Of a stretch of DNA of 64,000 nucleotides, positions 8,685 to 17,618 are shown piece after piece. Positions within the stretch are counted from its first letter, which is position 1. Each line of letters starts with the position of its first letter. Made by a program: the position numbers and the translations under genes. Source of the stretch: Bacillus sp. AFS059628 (GTDB lineage: Bacteria; Bacillota; Bacilli; Bacillales; Bacillaceae_G). The stretch is taken from positions 1 through 64,000 of the forward strand of contig NZ_NVEC01000035.1 in assembly GCF_002571225.1 (NCBI RefSeq). The letters are read 5' to 3'. The notes under the pieces were generated by a model. That model saw only the letters and a list, made by a program, of their open reading frames with translations. It had not been told where the DNA came from and ran no database searches.

Positions 8685-11066
8685 ATGTTCCAAATTAAAA
8701 AGGCTGCTGTTCTAGGTTCAGGCGTAATGGGTTCAGGGATTGCGGCACACTTAGCTAATATTGGTATTCCGACATTATTGCTTGATATTGTACCACCTGC
8801 GCTTACGAAAGAAGAAGAAGCGAAGGGACTTACATTAGAACATAAAAGTGTGAGAAATCGTTTTAGTAATACGGCACTGCAAAAACTATTAAAGCAAAAA
8901 CCAGCTCCTCTGACAGTGAAAGGAAATCTAGCACTGATTGAAGCAGGTAACTTAGAAGATGATCTTGAGCGTCTAGCTGATGTAGATTGGATTATTGAAG
9001 TAGTAGTTGAAAACTTAGATATTAAAAAGAAACTATTTGAAAAAGTAGATGCTGTTCGTAAACCGGGTTCTATTGTAAGCTCCAATACGTCAGGCATTTC
9101 AGTTGAAAAAATGGCAGAAGGTCGTTCAGACGACTTCCAGAAACACTTCTTAGGCACACACTTTTTTAACCCACCACGATATTTAAAACTTCTAGAGGTA
9201 ATACCGACGAAAGAAACTGATCCACAAGTATTAAGCTTCATGAAATTATTTGGCGAAGACGTTCTTGGAAAAGGCGTTGTTATCGCAAAAGACACACCAA
9301 ACTTTATTGGAAACCGCATCGGTACGTATGGTTTACTTGTAACTCTTCAAGAGATGGTAAAACGCGGCTATAGCATTGGGGAAGTTGATTCTGTAACAGG
9401 CCCGCTTATTGGTCGTCCGAAGAGCGCAACGTTCCGTACATTAGATGTTGTTGGTTTAGATACATTCGTACACGTTGCAAATAACGTATATGAAAACGTA
9501 CAAGAAGAAGAGCGCGATGTATTTAAAGTACCAGCTTTCATGCATGACATGCTTGATAAAAAATGGCTTGGAAGCAAAACTGGTCAAGGATTCTTCTTAA
9601 AACAAGGAAAAGAAATTTTAGAATTAAATCCAGAAACGATGGAGTATGAAGCTCGCAAAAAATTAAAAGCTGCATCTATCGAGTTAAGTAAACAAGAAAA
9701 AGGTTTATCGAATAAATTGAAAGCGCTTGTATATGCGAAAGACCGCGCAGGAGAGTTGTTATGGAACATCATTACACCGACTCTTCTATACTCTGCAAAA
9801 CTTCATAAAGAAATTGCTGACGATATCGTTGCAATTGACCAAGCGATGAAGTGGGGCTTCGGCTGGGAGCAAGGACCGTTTGAAGTTTGGGATGCAATCG
9901 GCGTTGAAAAGTCCGTTCAAAAGATGGAAGAAAACGGCGTAGTTGTTCCTACTTGGGTGAAAGACATGTTAGAGAAAGGTTTCACTACTTTCTACAAACA
10001 TGATAACGGAGATAGCTACTATTACGATAATGGCGAATATAAGCTAATTGAGCGTAATAAAAAGGCAATTTCTCTTAAACAATTAAAAGCGAAAAATGGC
10101 GTATTAAAGAAAAATAGCGGAGCGAGCTTAATCGATTTAGGTGACGGTATTCTTTGCTTAGAATTCCATTCGAAGAGCAATGCGATCGGTATGGATATTA
10201 CGCAAATGATTAACTACGCTGTTGATGAAGTAGAAAAGAATTACAAAGGTCTTGTTATCGGTAACCAATCGAAGAACTTCTGCGTTGGTGCGAACCTAGC
10301 AATGATCTTAATGGAAGCACAAGATGACAACTACTTTGAAATTGAGTTAGTTGTGAAAAACTTCCAAGATGCAATGACGAAAATTAAATACTCTTCTAAG
10401 CCAGTTGTAGCAGCACCATATGGTATGACGCTTGGTGGAGGTACAGAAGTTTGCTTACCAGCAGCTAGCATTCAAGCTTCTAGTGAAACGTATATGGGCT
10501 TAGTAGAAGTTGGTGTTGGCTTAATCCCTGGCGGAGGCGGTAATAAAGAGCTATATATTAAACACTTAAATAAAATGGCAAACGGCGTAGAGTTTGATCT
10601 GCAAAAAGTTGCAAATAAAGTGTTCGAAACAGTCGCAATGGCGAAAGTTTCAACTTCAGGACAAGAAGCATTTTCTCATAACTTCTTAGGTGATAAAGAC
10701 GGTATTAGTGTGAATGGTGATCACTTACTATACGATGCAAAACAGAAAGCACTTGCTTTATATGAAGCAGGTTATAAAGCACCGATTCGTAAAAAGATAC
10801 CGGTTGTTGGTGAAACAGGATATGCAACTCTTGCACTTGGTGCAGAAGCAATGCATTTATCTGGTTATATTTCAGAGTACGATCTTCACATTGCGAAGAA
10901 ACTTGCATATGTCATCGCGGGCGGAAAAGTGCCGTATGGAACAGAAGTTGATGAGCAGTATTTATTAGATGTAGAACGTGAAGCATTTATTAGCTTAGTA
11001 AGTGAGATGAAATCACAAGCAAGAATGCAGCACATGCTTGTAAAAGGAAAGCCATTACGTAACTAA
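8685..11066 (+). CDS. fadN: 3-hydroxyacyl-CoA dehydrogenase / enoyl-CoA hydratase
   Basis: A 793-residue bifunctional beta-oxidation enzyme. The N-terminal Rossmann part begins KAAVLGSGVMGSGIAAHLAN, with FLGTHFFNPPRYLKLLEV and FIGNRIGTYG typical of hydroxyacyl-CoA dehydrogenase. The C-terminal crotonase domain (about residues 470-660) has SKNFCVGANLAMI and GMTLGGGTEVCLPA, which form the oxyanion hole. It adds water to enoyl-CoA and oxidises the hydroxyacyl-CoA product with NAD. It is first in fadN-fadA-fadE, 21 nt before fadA. The ATG at 8685 is in frame behind AGGGGGAGAA; an ATG at 8681 is out of frame. Confidence 0.95.
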   Translation: MFQIKKAAVLGSGVMGSGIAAHLANIGIPTLLLDIVPPALTKEEEAKGLTLEHKSVRNRFSNTALQKLLKQKPAPLTVKGNLALIEAGNLEDDLERLADVDWIIEVVVENLDIKKKLFEKVDAVRKPGSIVSSNTSGISVEKMAEGRSDDFQKHFLGTHFFNPPRYLKLLEVIPTKETDPQVLSFMKLFGEDVLGKGVVIAKDTPNFIGNRIGTYGLLVTLQEMVKRGYSIGEVDSVTGPLIGRPKSATFRTLDVVGLDTFVHVANNVYENVQEEERDVFKVPAFMHDMLDKKWLGSKTGQGFFLKQGKEILELNPETMEYEARKKLKAASIELSKQEKGLSNKLKALVYAKDRAGELLWNIITPTLLYSAKLHKEIADDIVAIDQAMKWGFGWEQGPFEVWDAIGVEKSVQKMEENGVVVPTWVKDMLEKGFTTFYKHDNGDSYYYDNGEYKLIERNKKAISLKQLKAKNGVLKKNSGASLIDLGDGILCLEFHSKSNAIGMDITQMINYAVDEVEKNYKGLVIGNQSKNFCVGANLAMILMEAQDDNYFEIELVVKNFQDAMTKIKYSSKPVVAAPYGMTLGGGTEVCLPAASIQASSETYMGLVEVGVGLIPGGGGNKELYIKHLNKMANGVEFDLQKVANKVFETVAMAKVSTSGQEAFSHNFLGDKDGISVNGDHLLYDAKQKALALYEAGYKAPIRKKIPVVGETGYATLALGAEAMHLSGYISEYDLHIAKKLAYVIAGGKVPYGTEVDEQYLLDVEREAFISLVSEMKSQARMQHMLVKGKPLRN

Positions 11067-11087
11067 TAACGAGGGGAGATATCGTTC

Positions 11088-12260
11088 ATGAGAGAAGCTG
11101 TCATTGTTGCGGGAGCAAGAACACCAATTGGAAAAGCAAAGAGGGGTTCATTAAAAACAGTTCGTCCTGACGATTTAGGGGCGTTAGTAGTAAAAGAAAC
11201 ATTAAAGCGTGCGAATTATGAAGGACCAATCGATGATTTAATTTTCGGTTGTGCGATGCCAGAAGCAGAGCAAGGTTTAAATATGGCTCGTAATATCGGC
11301 GGATTAGCAGGACTTTCTTACGATGTTCCAGCTATTACAATTAACCGTTACTGTTCTTCAGGTTTACAAAGTATCGCTTACGGAGCAGAGCGCATTATGC
11401 TTGGTCACTCGGAAGCGGTATTATCAGGCGGAGCGGAATCAATGAGTTTAGTTCCAATGATGGGACACGTTGTTCGTCCGAATAGTCGCCTTGTAGAAGC
11501 AGCTCCAGAATATTATATGGGTATGGGACATACAGCAGAGCAAGTTGCTGTGAAATATGGAATTTCTCGTGAAGAGCAAGATGCATTTGCAGTAAGAAGT
11601 CATCAACGCGCTGCGAAAGCATTAGCTGCAGGTAACTTCGCTGATGAAACAGTATCTGTAGATGTAACGTTACGTACTGTTGGAGCAAACAACAAATTAC
11701 AAGAAGAAACAATCACTTTCGCACAAGACGAAGGTGTAAGAGCAGAAACGACATTAGACATTTTAGGTAAATTACGTCCAGCATTTAACGTTCGCGGTTC
11801 TGTAACAGCTGGTAACTCTTCACAAATGAGTGATGGTGCAGCATCTGTACTATTGATGGATCGTGAAAAAGCAGTAAGCGATGGTATGAAGCCACTTGCG
11901 AAATTCCGTTCATTTGCAGTAGCGGGTGTACCACCAGAAGTAATGGGAATTGGCCCAATCGCTGCCATTCCGAAAGCGTTAAAACTAGCTGGTTTAGAAC
12001 TATCTGATATCGGCCTATTCGAACTAAATGAAGCATTCGCTTCACAATCAATCCAAGTTATTCGTGAACTTGGTTTAGATGAAGAAAAAGTAAACGTAAA
12101 CGGCGGTGCAATCGCACTTGGACATCCACTTGGCTGTACAGGAGCAAAACTAACACTATCTCTTATTCACGAAATGAAACGTCGCAACGAACAATTCGGT
12201 ATCGTAACAATGTGTATCGGCGGCGGAATGGGAGCAGCAGGAGTGTTTGAATTACTATAA
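11088..12260 (+). CDS. fadA: Acetyl-CoA C-acyltransferase (3-ketoacyl-CoA thiolase)
   Basis: A 390-residue thiolase that cleaves 3-ketoacyl-CoA with CoA to acetyl-CoA and a shortened acyl-CoA, the last step of the cycle. The nucleophile Cys89 lies in NRYCSSGLQSIAYGAERI. The catalytic His is in GGAIALGHPLGCTGAK and the second Cys in CIGGGMGAAGVFELL. Length and motif spacing are normal for the family. It is second in the fad operon, with GAGGGGAGA before the ATG. Confidence 0.96.
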   Translation: MREAVIVAGARTPIGKAKRGSLKTVRPDDLGALVVKETLKRANYEGPIDDLIFGCAMPEAEQGLNMARNIGGLAGLSYDVPAITINRYCSSGLQSIAYGAERIMLGHSEAVLSGGAESMSLVPMMGHVVRPNSRLVEAAPEYYMGMGHTAEQVAVKYGISREEQDAFAVRSHQRAAKALAAGNFADETVSVDVTLRTVGANNKLQEETITFAQDEGVRAETTLDILGKLRPAFNVRGSVTAGNSSQMSDGAASVLLMDREKAVSDGMKPLAKFRSFAVAGVPPEVMGIGPIAAIPKALKLAGLELSDIGLFELNEAFASQSIQVIRELGLDEEKVNVNGGAIALGHPLGCTGAKLTLSLIHEMKRRNEQFGIVTMCIGGGMGAAGVFELL

Positions 12261-12402
12261 AAAAGTAGAAGCGGCTCGCTCAGAAAGAGACGTCACCAAT
12301 GCAAAGAATGGAAGCAACAAAGGTTTATAAAAACAAAAGGGAGAGCCAGCTTCTTTCAAAATGAGAGAAGCGGCTTATGAAAATATGAAGGAGGAAATTT
12401 TC
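12261..12402 (+). other. 142-nt fadA-fadE spacer with hairpin
   Basis: No convincing gene. AGCCAGCTTCT and AGAAGCGGCT (about 12343-12373) can pair, and the sequence AGAAGCGGCT also occurs at the start of the spacer (about 12269-12278). The hairpin lies just before the fadE ribosome binding site and could process or modulate the operon mRNA. Confidence 0.5.
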
Positions 12403-14187
12403 ATGGAAAAAACAGTAGGAAGTGCGGTTAAAGGCGGTAGCTTTTTAGTAGATGAGATTACGATTGATCAAGTGTTTACGCCAGAAGATTTTTCGTCTGA
12501 GCATAAAATGATTGCAAAAACGACAGAGGACTTTATCGTAAATGAAGTTCTACCAGAGCTTGAATATTTAGAGCAACATGAGTTTGATCGCTCTGTTCGT
12601 CTTTTAAAAGAAGCTGGGGAACTTGGTTTATTAGGCGCTGACGTACCAGAAGAGTACGGTGGAATTGGTCTTGATAAAGTAAGCTCAGCGTTAATCGCAG
12701 AGAAATTCTCTCGCGCTGGTGGTTTTGCAATTACTCACGGTGCTCACGTAGGTATCGGATCTTTACCAATCGTATTATTCGGTAACGAAGAGCAAAAGAA
12801 AAAGTATTTACCATTACTTGCAACTGGTGAGAAATTAGCTGCATACGCATTAACAGAGCCAGGTTCAGGATCTGACGCATTAGGTGCAAAAACAACTGCA
12901 CGTTTAAATGCAGAAGGTACACATTACGTATTAAACGGTGAAAAACAATGGATTACAAACTCTGCATTTGCTGACGTGTTTATCGTATACGCAAAAATTG
13001 ATGGAGAGCACTTCTCAGCGTTTATCGTAGAGAAAGAATATGCTGGCGTATCTACAAGCCCAGAAGAAAAGAAAATGGGTATTAAATGTTCTTCAACTCG
13101 TACGTTAATTTTAGAAGATGCATTAGTACCGAAAGAGAACTTACTTGGTGAAGTTGGTAAAGGTCATATTATCGCATTCAACATTTTAAATATCGGTCGT
13201 TATAAATTAGGTGTTGGTACAGTTGGATCTGCGAAACGTGCAGTAGAAATTTCAGCACAATATGCAAACCAACGTCAACAGTTCAAACAACCAATCGCTC
13301 GCTTCCCATTAATTCAAGAGAAACTTGCGAATATGGCAGCGAAAACATATGCAGCTGAAAGCTCTGTATATCGTACAGTAGGTTTATTCGAAAGCCGCAT
13401 GAGCACATTATCTGAAGAAGAAGTGAAGGACGGTAAAGCAGTAGCAGCTTCTATCGCTGAATATGCAATCGAGTGCTCTTTAAATAAAGTTTTCGGTTCT
13501 GAAGTACTAGACTATACAGTAGATGAAGGTGTTCAAATTCACGGTGGTTACGGATTTATGGCAGAGTACGAGATTGAAAGAATGTACCGCGATTCTCGTA
13601 TTAACCGTATTTTCGAAGGAACGAACGAAATTAACCGCCTAATCGTACCAGGTACGTTCTTACGTAAAGCGATGAAAGGTGAATTACCACTTCTTCAAAA
13701 AGCACAGAAATTACAAGAAGAGTTAATGATGATGATGCCAGAAGAAGTGGGCGATGAGCCATTAGCACTTCAAAAATATTTAGTAAGTAACGCGAAGAAA
13801 ATTGGCTTAATGGTAGCTGGATTAGCTGCTCAAAAATACGGTAAGACATTAGATAAAGAGCAAGAAATTCTTGTAAATATCGCTGACATCGTAAGCAACC
13901 TATACGCAATGGAGTCAGCTGTTCTTCGTACAGAAAAAGCAATTAAAGCAACTGGTCTTGAAAAGAATAAACAAAAAGTGTTATACACTGAAGTATTTTG
14001 CCAAGAAGCATTCAACGAAATCGAAGCAGATGCGAAAGAAACACTTATCGCAGTTGAAAACGGCGACATGCTACGCATGATGTTATCATCATTACGTAAA
14101 TTAACTCGCCACACACCACTTAACGTAATTCCGAAGAAACGTGAAATCGCTGCGAAAATTTTAGAAGATGAGCGTTACACAGTTTAA
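12403..14187 (+). CDS. fadE: Acyl-CoA dehydrogenase
   Basis: A 594-residue FAD acyl-CoA dehydrogenase catalysing the first beta-oxidation step, the same size as B. subtilis FadE (YusJ). The N-terminal helical domain is followed by the flavin-contact motif [19 protein letters not shown] and [11 protein letters not shown], then the C-terminal FAD-binding helices with [36 protein letters not shown] cut here as the family QIHGGYG signature. The long C-terminal extension (about 420-594) is typical of this subfamily. The ATG at 12403 follows AGGAGGAAATTTTC; the in-frame ATG at 12361 has no good site. Last gene of the operon. Confidence 0.95.
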   Translation: MEKTVGSAVKGGSFLVDEITIDQVFTPEDFSSEHKMIAKTTEDFIVNEVLPELEYLEQHEFDRSVRLLKEAGELGLLGADVPEEYGGIGLDKVSSALIAEKFSRAGGFAITHGAHVGIGSLPIVLFGNEEQKKKYLPLLATGEKLAAYALTEPGSGSDALGAKTTARLNAEGTHYVLNGEKQWITNSAFADVFIVYAKIDGEHFSAFIVEKEYAGVSTSPEEKKMGIKCSSTRTLILEDALVPKENLLGEVGKGHIIAFNILNIGRYKLGVGTVGSAKRAVEISAQYANQRQQFKQPIARFPLIQEKLANMAAKTYAAESSVYRTVGLFESRMSTLSEEEVKDGKAVAASIAEYAIECSLNKVFGSEVLDYTVDEGVQIHGGYGFMAEYEIERMYRDSRINRIFEGTNEINRLIVPGTFLRKAMKGELPLLQKAQKLQEELMMMMPEEVGDEPLALQKYLVSNAKKIGLMVAGLAAQKYGKTLDKEQEILVNIADIVSNLYAMESAVLRTEKAIKATGLEKNKQKVLYTEVFCQEAFNEIEADAKETLIAVENGDMLRMMLSSLRKLTRHTPLNVIPKKREIAAKILEDERYTV

Positions 14188-14194
14188 TATCTTT

Positions 14195-14236
14195 AAAGAA
14201 CAGTAGTCGTTTATACGACTACTGTTCTTTTTTTTT
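14195..14236 (+). terminator. Terminator of the fad operon
   Basis: A 16-bp perfect stem (AAAGAACAGTAGTCGT with its complement), TTAT loop and T run. Confidence 0.95.
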
Positions 14237-14254
14237 GAAAAAAAGAAATTTTTA

Positions 14255-14305
14255 GTGACATAAAACTAATGCCATTAGTATAATAAAACTAATAGTATTA
14301 GTTTT
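14255..14305 (+). promoter_or_regulatory. Promoter with two palindromic TetR-type operators
   Basis: GTGACA (14255-14260), 18 nt, TATAAT (14279-14284). Palindrome one, ACTAATG-C-CATTAGT (14265-14279), fills the spacer. Palindrome two, AAAACTAATA-G-TATTAGTTTT (14285-14305), lies just after the -10. Both share the ACTAAT/ATTAGT core, so one dimeric repressor probably binds both. The TetR gene in the same operon is the obvious candidate, giving autorepression. Confidence 0.85.
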
Positions 14306-14326
14306 CGTGAAAAGGGAGATGGGAAT

Positions 14327-15049
14327 ATGAGAATGATACATGAAAAAACGGTATATCAATTGTCATTTTTGCCAAGAGTGTTTCCAGTGAATTGTTACTT
14401 CGTGGAGGAAGAAGATGGTTTAACTTTAATTGATGCGGCTTTGCCATATAGCGCAAAAGGTATTTTACAGACTGCTGAGAAAATAGGGAAACCAATTACG
14501 AATATTGTATTAACACATGCGCATGATGATCACATCGGTGCACTAGACGCATTAAAAGAAGTACTTCCTAATGTTCCAGTCTATATTTCTAAAAGGGACG
14601 CAAAGCTGTTAGAAGGAGATGCGACGTTACAAAAGGATGAACCGAATATACCGATAAAAGGCGGTGTGCCTAAAAAAGTAAAAACGGTACCTGATGTTTT
14701 ATTAGAAGATGGCGACCAAGTTGGATCGCTTCTTGCGATTATGACACCGGGACATACGCCAGGCTCCATGTCGTTTCTTGATGTACGAAATAAAGCTCTT
14801 ATTGTCGGGGATGCATTCCAAACAAGAGGAGGTATGGCTGTTTCAGGACAAATGAAATTTTGGTTTCCGTTTCCGGCGATGGCAACGTGGAGCAAAGACA
14901 TATCATTACAAAGTGCAGAGAAGTTAAGAGAATATGAGCCTTCCTTGCTTGCGGCAGGACATGGAAAAATGATAAACGATCCAGGCGCTATCATAGAGCT
15001 TGCTATTAAGGAAGCAAAGCGGAATATAGAAAGTAGAAAAGAGGGGTAA
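14327..15049 (+). CDS. MBL-fold metallo-hydrolase
   Basis: A 240-residue metallo-beta-lactamase-fold hydrolase with the metal motif HAHDDH (64-69), a later TPGHTPGSMSF histidine, an Asp in IVGDAFQ and a C-terminal AAGHGK histidine, so the full binuclear metal site is present. The substrate is not predictable; many relatives are glyoxalase II-like or lactonase-like. It is first in a two-gene operon, 3 nt before a TetR regulator, and the promoter carries paired operators. Expression is therefore probably induced by a small molecule, perhaps one it degrades. Confidence 0.9.
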   Translation: MRMIHEKTVYQLSFLPRVFPVNCYFVEEEDGLTLIDAALPYSAKGILQTAEKIGKPITNIVLTHAHDDHIGALDALKEVLPNVPVYISKRDAKLLEGDATLQKDEPNIPIKGGVPKKVKTVPDVLLEDGDQVGSLLAIMTPGHTPGSMSFLDVRNKALIVGDAFQTRGGMAVSGQMKFWFPFPAMATWSKDISLQSAEKLREYEPSLLAAGHGKMINDPGAIIELAIKEAKRNIESRKEG

Positions 15050-15052
15050 TTT

Positions 15053-15601
15053 ATGTCACCGAGAATCGGACTTACATTACAGAAAATTGTAGAAACAGCA
15101 GCAGAAATTGCAGATGCAAATGGAATACAAGAAGTAACGTTAGCTTCATTGGCGCAAACATTAGGAGTACGTTCCCCCTCGCTATATAATCATGTGAAAG
15201 GCTTACAAGATGTACGAAAAAATCTTGGTATTTATGGAATCAAACAGCTGTATAACAGACTGGAAGAAGCAGCCGAGGGTAAACGGATGGATGAAGCAAT
15301 TCATGCTTTAGGAGAAGCGTATGTAGCATTCGTACGTAAACATCCTGGACTGTATGAAGCAACCTTTTTACGAGATGAAGAAGTAAGAAAAGCAGGTGAC
15401 GGGATTGTAAAGCTTTGTCTGCAGGTGTTACAACAGTACGGCTTAGAAGGGGAGAATGCACTTCATGCAACCCGTGGATTCAGAAGTATTTGTCATGGAT
15501 TCGCTTCGATTGAACAGCAAGGTGGATTTGGTTTGCCGCTAGATTTAGATACGAGTTTACATGTATTGTTGGAAACGTTTATTAAAGGATTACGTGAATA
15601 A
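15053..15601 (+). CDS. TetR/AcrR family repressor
   Basis: A 182-residue regulator. The N-terminal HTH (about 10-55) has EVTLASLAQTLGVRSPSLYNHVKGLQDVR, the TetR recognition region. The ligand-binding C-terminal part (about 70-180) contains HPGLYEATFL and a GFASIEQQGGFG segment, as in TetR proteins with a WHG-type C-terminal domain. It lies 3 nt after the metallo-hydrolase with its own GAGGGG site. The operators upstream of the operon suggest it represses itself and its partner. Confidence 0.92.
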   Translation: MSPRIGLTLQKIVETAAEIADANGIQEVTLASLAQTLGVRSPSLYNHVKGLQDVRKNLGIYGIKQLYNRLEEAAEGKRMDEAIHALGEAYVAFVRKHPGLYEATFLRDEEVRKAGDGIVKLCLQVLQQYGLEGENALHATRGFRSICHGFASIEQQGGFGLPLDLDTSLHVLLETFIKGLRE

Positions 15602-15609
15602 GAAGCAAG

Positions 15610-15655
15610 GCAAACAAAAACCTTAGAAGTGATTCTAAGGTTTTTGTTTGCATAT
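15610..15655 (+). terminator. Terminator of the MBL-tetR operon
   Basis: Perfect 19-bp inverted repeat from GCAAACAAAAACC to GGTTTTTGTTTGC with a GTGA loop. Confidence 0.9.
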
Positions 15656-15695
15656 GATTTGAAAAGAATGGTAGGCTTTTTCTCATGAAATGATA

Positions 15696-15824
15696 TCATT
15701 TTGCAGGTTTGAAAAATGTATATATCGCTAAGAAAAAGCAAACGAAACTGAATGCGATAGGATCTTGATATGGACTAGGCTCAGAGCCCTTCTGGATTTC
15801 TGTAAGGAAGTCGTGTGTTTTCAT
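15696..15824 (-). CDS. Small membrane-type peptide, unrecognised
   Basis: A 42-residue ORF, MKTHDFLTEIQKGSEPSPYQ followed by a hydrophobic segment (about residues 22-38, AFSFVCFFLAIYTFF) and a KPAK end. A good TAAAGGAGCA site lies 7 nt before this ATG; another ATG at 15830 is possible. It is too short for routine calling, but the site, the composition and its place in an otherwise empty 460-nt gap support a real single-pass peptide. I do not recognise a family. Confidence 0.55.
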   Translation of the reverse strand: MKTHDFLTEIQKGSEPSPYQDPIAFSFVCFFLAIYTFFKPAK

Positions 15825-16065
15825 GTTCATTGCTCCTTTAACTAATAAGTTTTATATGATGCGAGGGTTATGGTGGATAGGAAGTGTTTTTTGAAATTTC
15901 ATATAATAATTATTGCATAGCAATCCTATTCCTAAAACTATAAAATATAAAGTTTTCATAATATGTAAAATTGCATATTATTCTTTTTGTAAATTTCGTT
16001 ATATTATCTATATATATGAATTGCGAGATTTTGATAAGGTAAATGAGAATAACTGGAGGGATACT

Positions 16066-16779
16066 GTGAGTAAAACAGTGTTAGAAACGTATAGTGTGGA
16101 AAGAAAAATAGAGAATATAACATATAAAAATCTATTTGTAATGATAGCAATGATTATAGGGATTTCACTCCTAGGAGGACTATTCCTTGGTTTAGCCTTT
16201 GGGATTTATGGAGAAGAAGCATTAAGTACTAAATTAGAAGGATATTATTTGCTCTTATTCGATGCATCTGTTGTTGTTACCGTTTTATTAGCTTATAAAC
16301 CAGTTCTTCATTTTATTAAATCTATTTGGTATTTATCCGTTTTGAAGAGTTGGAAGACATATTTATATCTATTAATTGGCTTTATTGTCATTGCGTTATC
16401 ACAATATTTAATGTTACATGTATTTAGTTTTGAAAGTGCAGCAGAACAAAAGAAACAATTAGGGAGTTTAGGGCTTCAAAATAGCATACAAAGTATTATA
16501 TATGTGCTAAGTGTCGCTATCATTACACCGATTAAAGAAGAAATTCTATTTCGAGGTATTTTATATCGATTTTTAGAAAAGAAATATAATTTTTTAGTTA
16601 GTATCATTATTTCTTCCTTCATTTTTGGAATTCTTCATGGGGGTCTTTTAATTACGGCAACGATTATGGGGATGGTATTTGCAATGTTATACAAAAAGAC
16701 GCAATCTATTATACCTGGTATTATTTTACATATCGTATGGAACTTACTTGTGAGTATAAGTATGATTGTATCTCTATAA
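16066..16779 (+). CDS. CPBP-family intramembrane glutamic protease
   Basis: A 237-residue integral membrane protein with about seven hydrophobic segments. The C-terminal CPBP (Abi/Rce1-like) domain holds the diagnostic motifs: KEEILFRGILYRFLEKK (Glu-Glu-x3-Arg), FGILHGG and HIVWNLL. Relatives cleave prenylated or bacteriocin-like peptides or confer self-immunity; the substrate here is unknown. The GTG at 16066 follows ACTGGAGGGATACT; the longer in-frame extension to 15913 lacks a site and is rich in unlikely residues. It is monogenic, with a strong terminator. Confidence 0.85.
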   Translation: MSKTVLETYSVERKIENITYKNLFVMIAMIIGISLLGGLFLGLAFGIYGEEALSTKLEGYYLLLFDASVVVTVLLAYKPVLHFIKSIWYLSVLKSWKTYLYLLIGFIVIALSQYLMLHVFSFESAAEQKKQLGSLGLQNSIQSIIYVLSVAIITPIKEEILFRGILYRFLEKKYNFLVSIIISSFIFGILHGGLLITATIMGMVFAMLYKKTQSIIPGIILHIVWNLLVSISMIVSL

Positions 16780-16788
16780 AAATAAATA

Positions 16789-16839
16789 CATACAAAATAA
16801 AAGATGAATGGCTCAGCTATTCATCTTTTATTTTGTATG
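16789..16839 (+). terminator. Terminator after CPBP gene
   Basis: Near-perfect stem CATACAAAATAAAAGATGAAT with its complement; likely active both ways. Confidence 0.85.
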
Positions 16840-16923
16840 CACGTGAAAAAGTTAATTCATGTATACAATTAAAGAATAGCTAAATACTAACAGTGAACGA
16901 ATAAAGAAAGGTAGGAGTATTCT

Positions 16924-17109
16924 ATGCAAAACTTAACAGAGCTTGAAGTAGAAAACTTACGTCATTTGATTGGCGGACACGCAACAATTATTAACAAGCT
17001 GGAGCAGTATGCACAGACGTGTACAGATCCACAACTGAAACAAATGCTACAAAAGGATGCGCAAGATGCACGAAATACGAAGCAACAATTAATGACTTTC
17101 CTAGGATAG
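16924..17109 (+). CDS. CotF-like spore coat protein, N-terminal-half type
   Basis: A 61-residue, two-helix protein: LTELEVENLRHLIGGHATII then LEQYAQTCTDPQLKQMLQKD. The His...Cys-Thr-Asp-Pro pattern resembles the first half of the CotF ferritin-like coat domain. The next gene, 13 nt on, resembles the second half, so the pair may rebuild one four-helix bundle. GGTAGGAG lies before the ATG. The location in the yus region fits the spore-coat-like yusN neighbourhood of B. subtilis. The coat assignment is by resemblance only. Confidence 0.7.
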   Translation: MQNLTELEVENLRHLIGGHATIINKLEQYAQTCTDPQLKQMLQKDAQDARNTKQQLMTFLG

Positions 17110-17122
17110 GAGGAAGCGGAAC

Positions 17123-17371
17123 ATGAATGAAAAAGATATGGTAAATGATTATTTAGCAGGATTAAATGCAAGTTTAACAAGCTACGCAAATTATATTGCT
17201 CAGTCTGATAATGAACAGTTACACCAAACATTAATCCAAATTCGTAATCAAGATGAAATGCGCCAACGTAATATGTATGAGTACGCAAAGCAAAAGAGTT
17301 ATTATAAGCCAGCAGCACCTGCGAATCCAATGATTGTGCAGCAATTAAAAAGCCAATTAAGTGCGGAATAA
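17123..17371 (+). CDS. CotF-like spore coat protein, C-terminal-half type
   Basis: An 82-residue protein beginning NEKDMVNDYLAGLNASLTSY, a helix common to CotF-family coat proteins, then a second helix (QTLIQIRNQDEMRQRNMYEYA) and a Tyr/Pro-rich tail (KSYYKPAAPANP). It is 13 nt behind the preceding half-domain gene with TAGGAGGAAGCG before its ATG, so they are co-transcribed. Expression during sporulation is likely, but no sigma-K promoter was confirmed. The name rests on family resemblance. Confidence 0.75.
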   Translation: MNEKDMVNDYLAGLNASLTSYANYIAQSDNEQLHQTLIQIRNQDEMRQRNMYEYAKQKSYYKPAAPANPMIVQQLKSQLSAE

Positions 17372-17380
17372 TGGGATGAC

Positions 17381-17413
17381 AAAAAACGGGCGAATGAAGT
17401 CGCTCGTTTTTTT
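17381..17413 (+). terminator. Terminator after CotF-like pair
   Basis: ACGGGCGA and TCGCTCGT stem followed by seven Ts. Confidence 0.8.
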
Positions 17414-17618
17414 GTTTTGAGCATGTCAATAAATATAAAATAAATATTTTTCCAGTTGTAACAAATATGACGAAAATGGAATATAACAATTCACAAAAAG
17501 GACAAAAGTTTGTTCGGCATTTCACAAAGTATCCATGGTTTCTATCGTGGGAATCTCTATAATTAGGGGTGTAAAGAGCAAAAGAAATAGATTATATGAT
17601 CAATTAGGAGAGATTGCT

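Noticed and set aside
15913-16065. 51-residue N-terminal extension of the CPBP protease
   Set aside because: No ribosome binding site precedes it; GTG at 16066 has a strong one.
17440-17540. Rex or Fnr operator upstream of ldh
   Set aside because: Only isolated TTCACAA half-sites (near 17490 and 17521) are present; no full palindrome was found.
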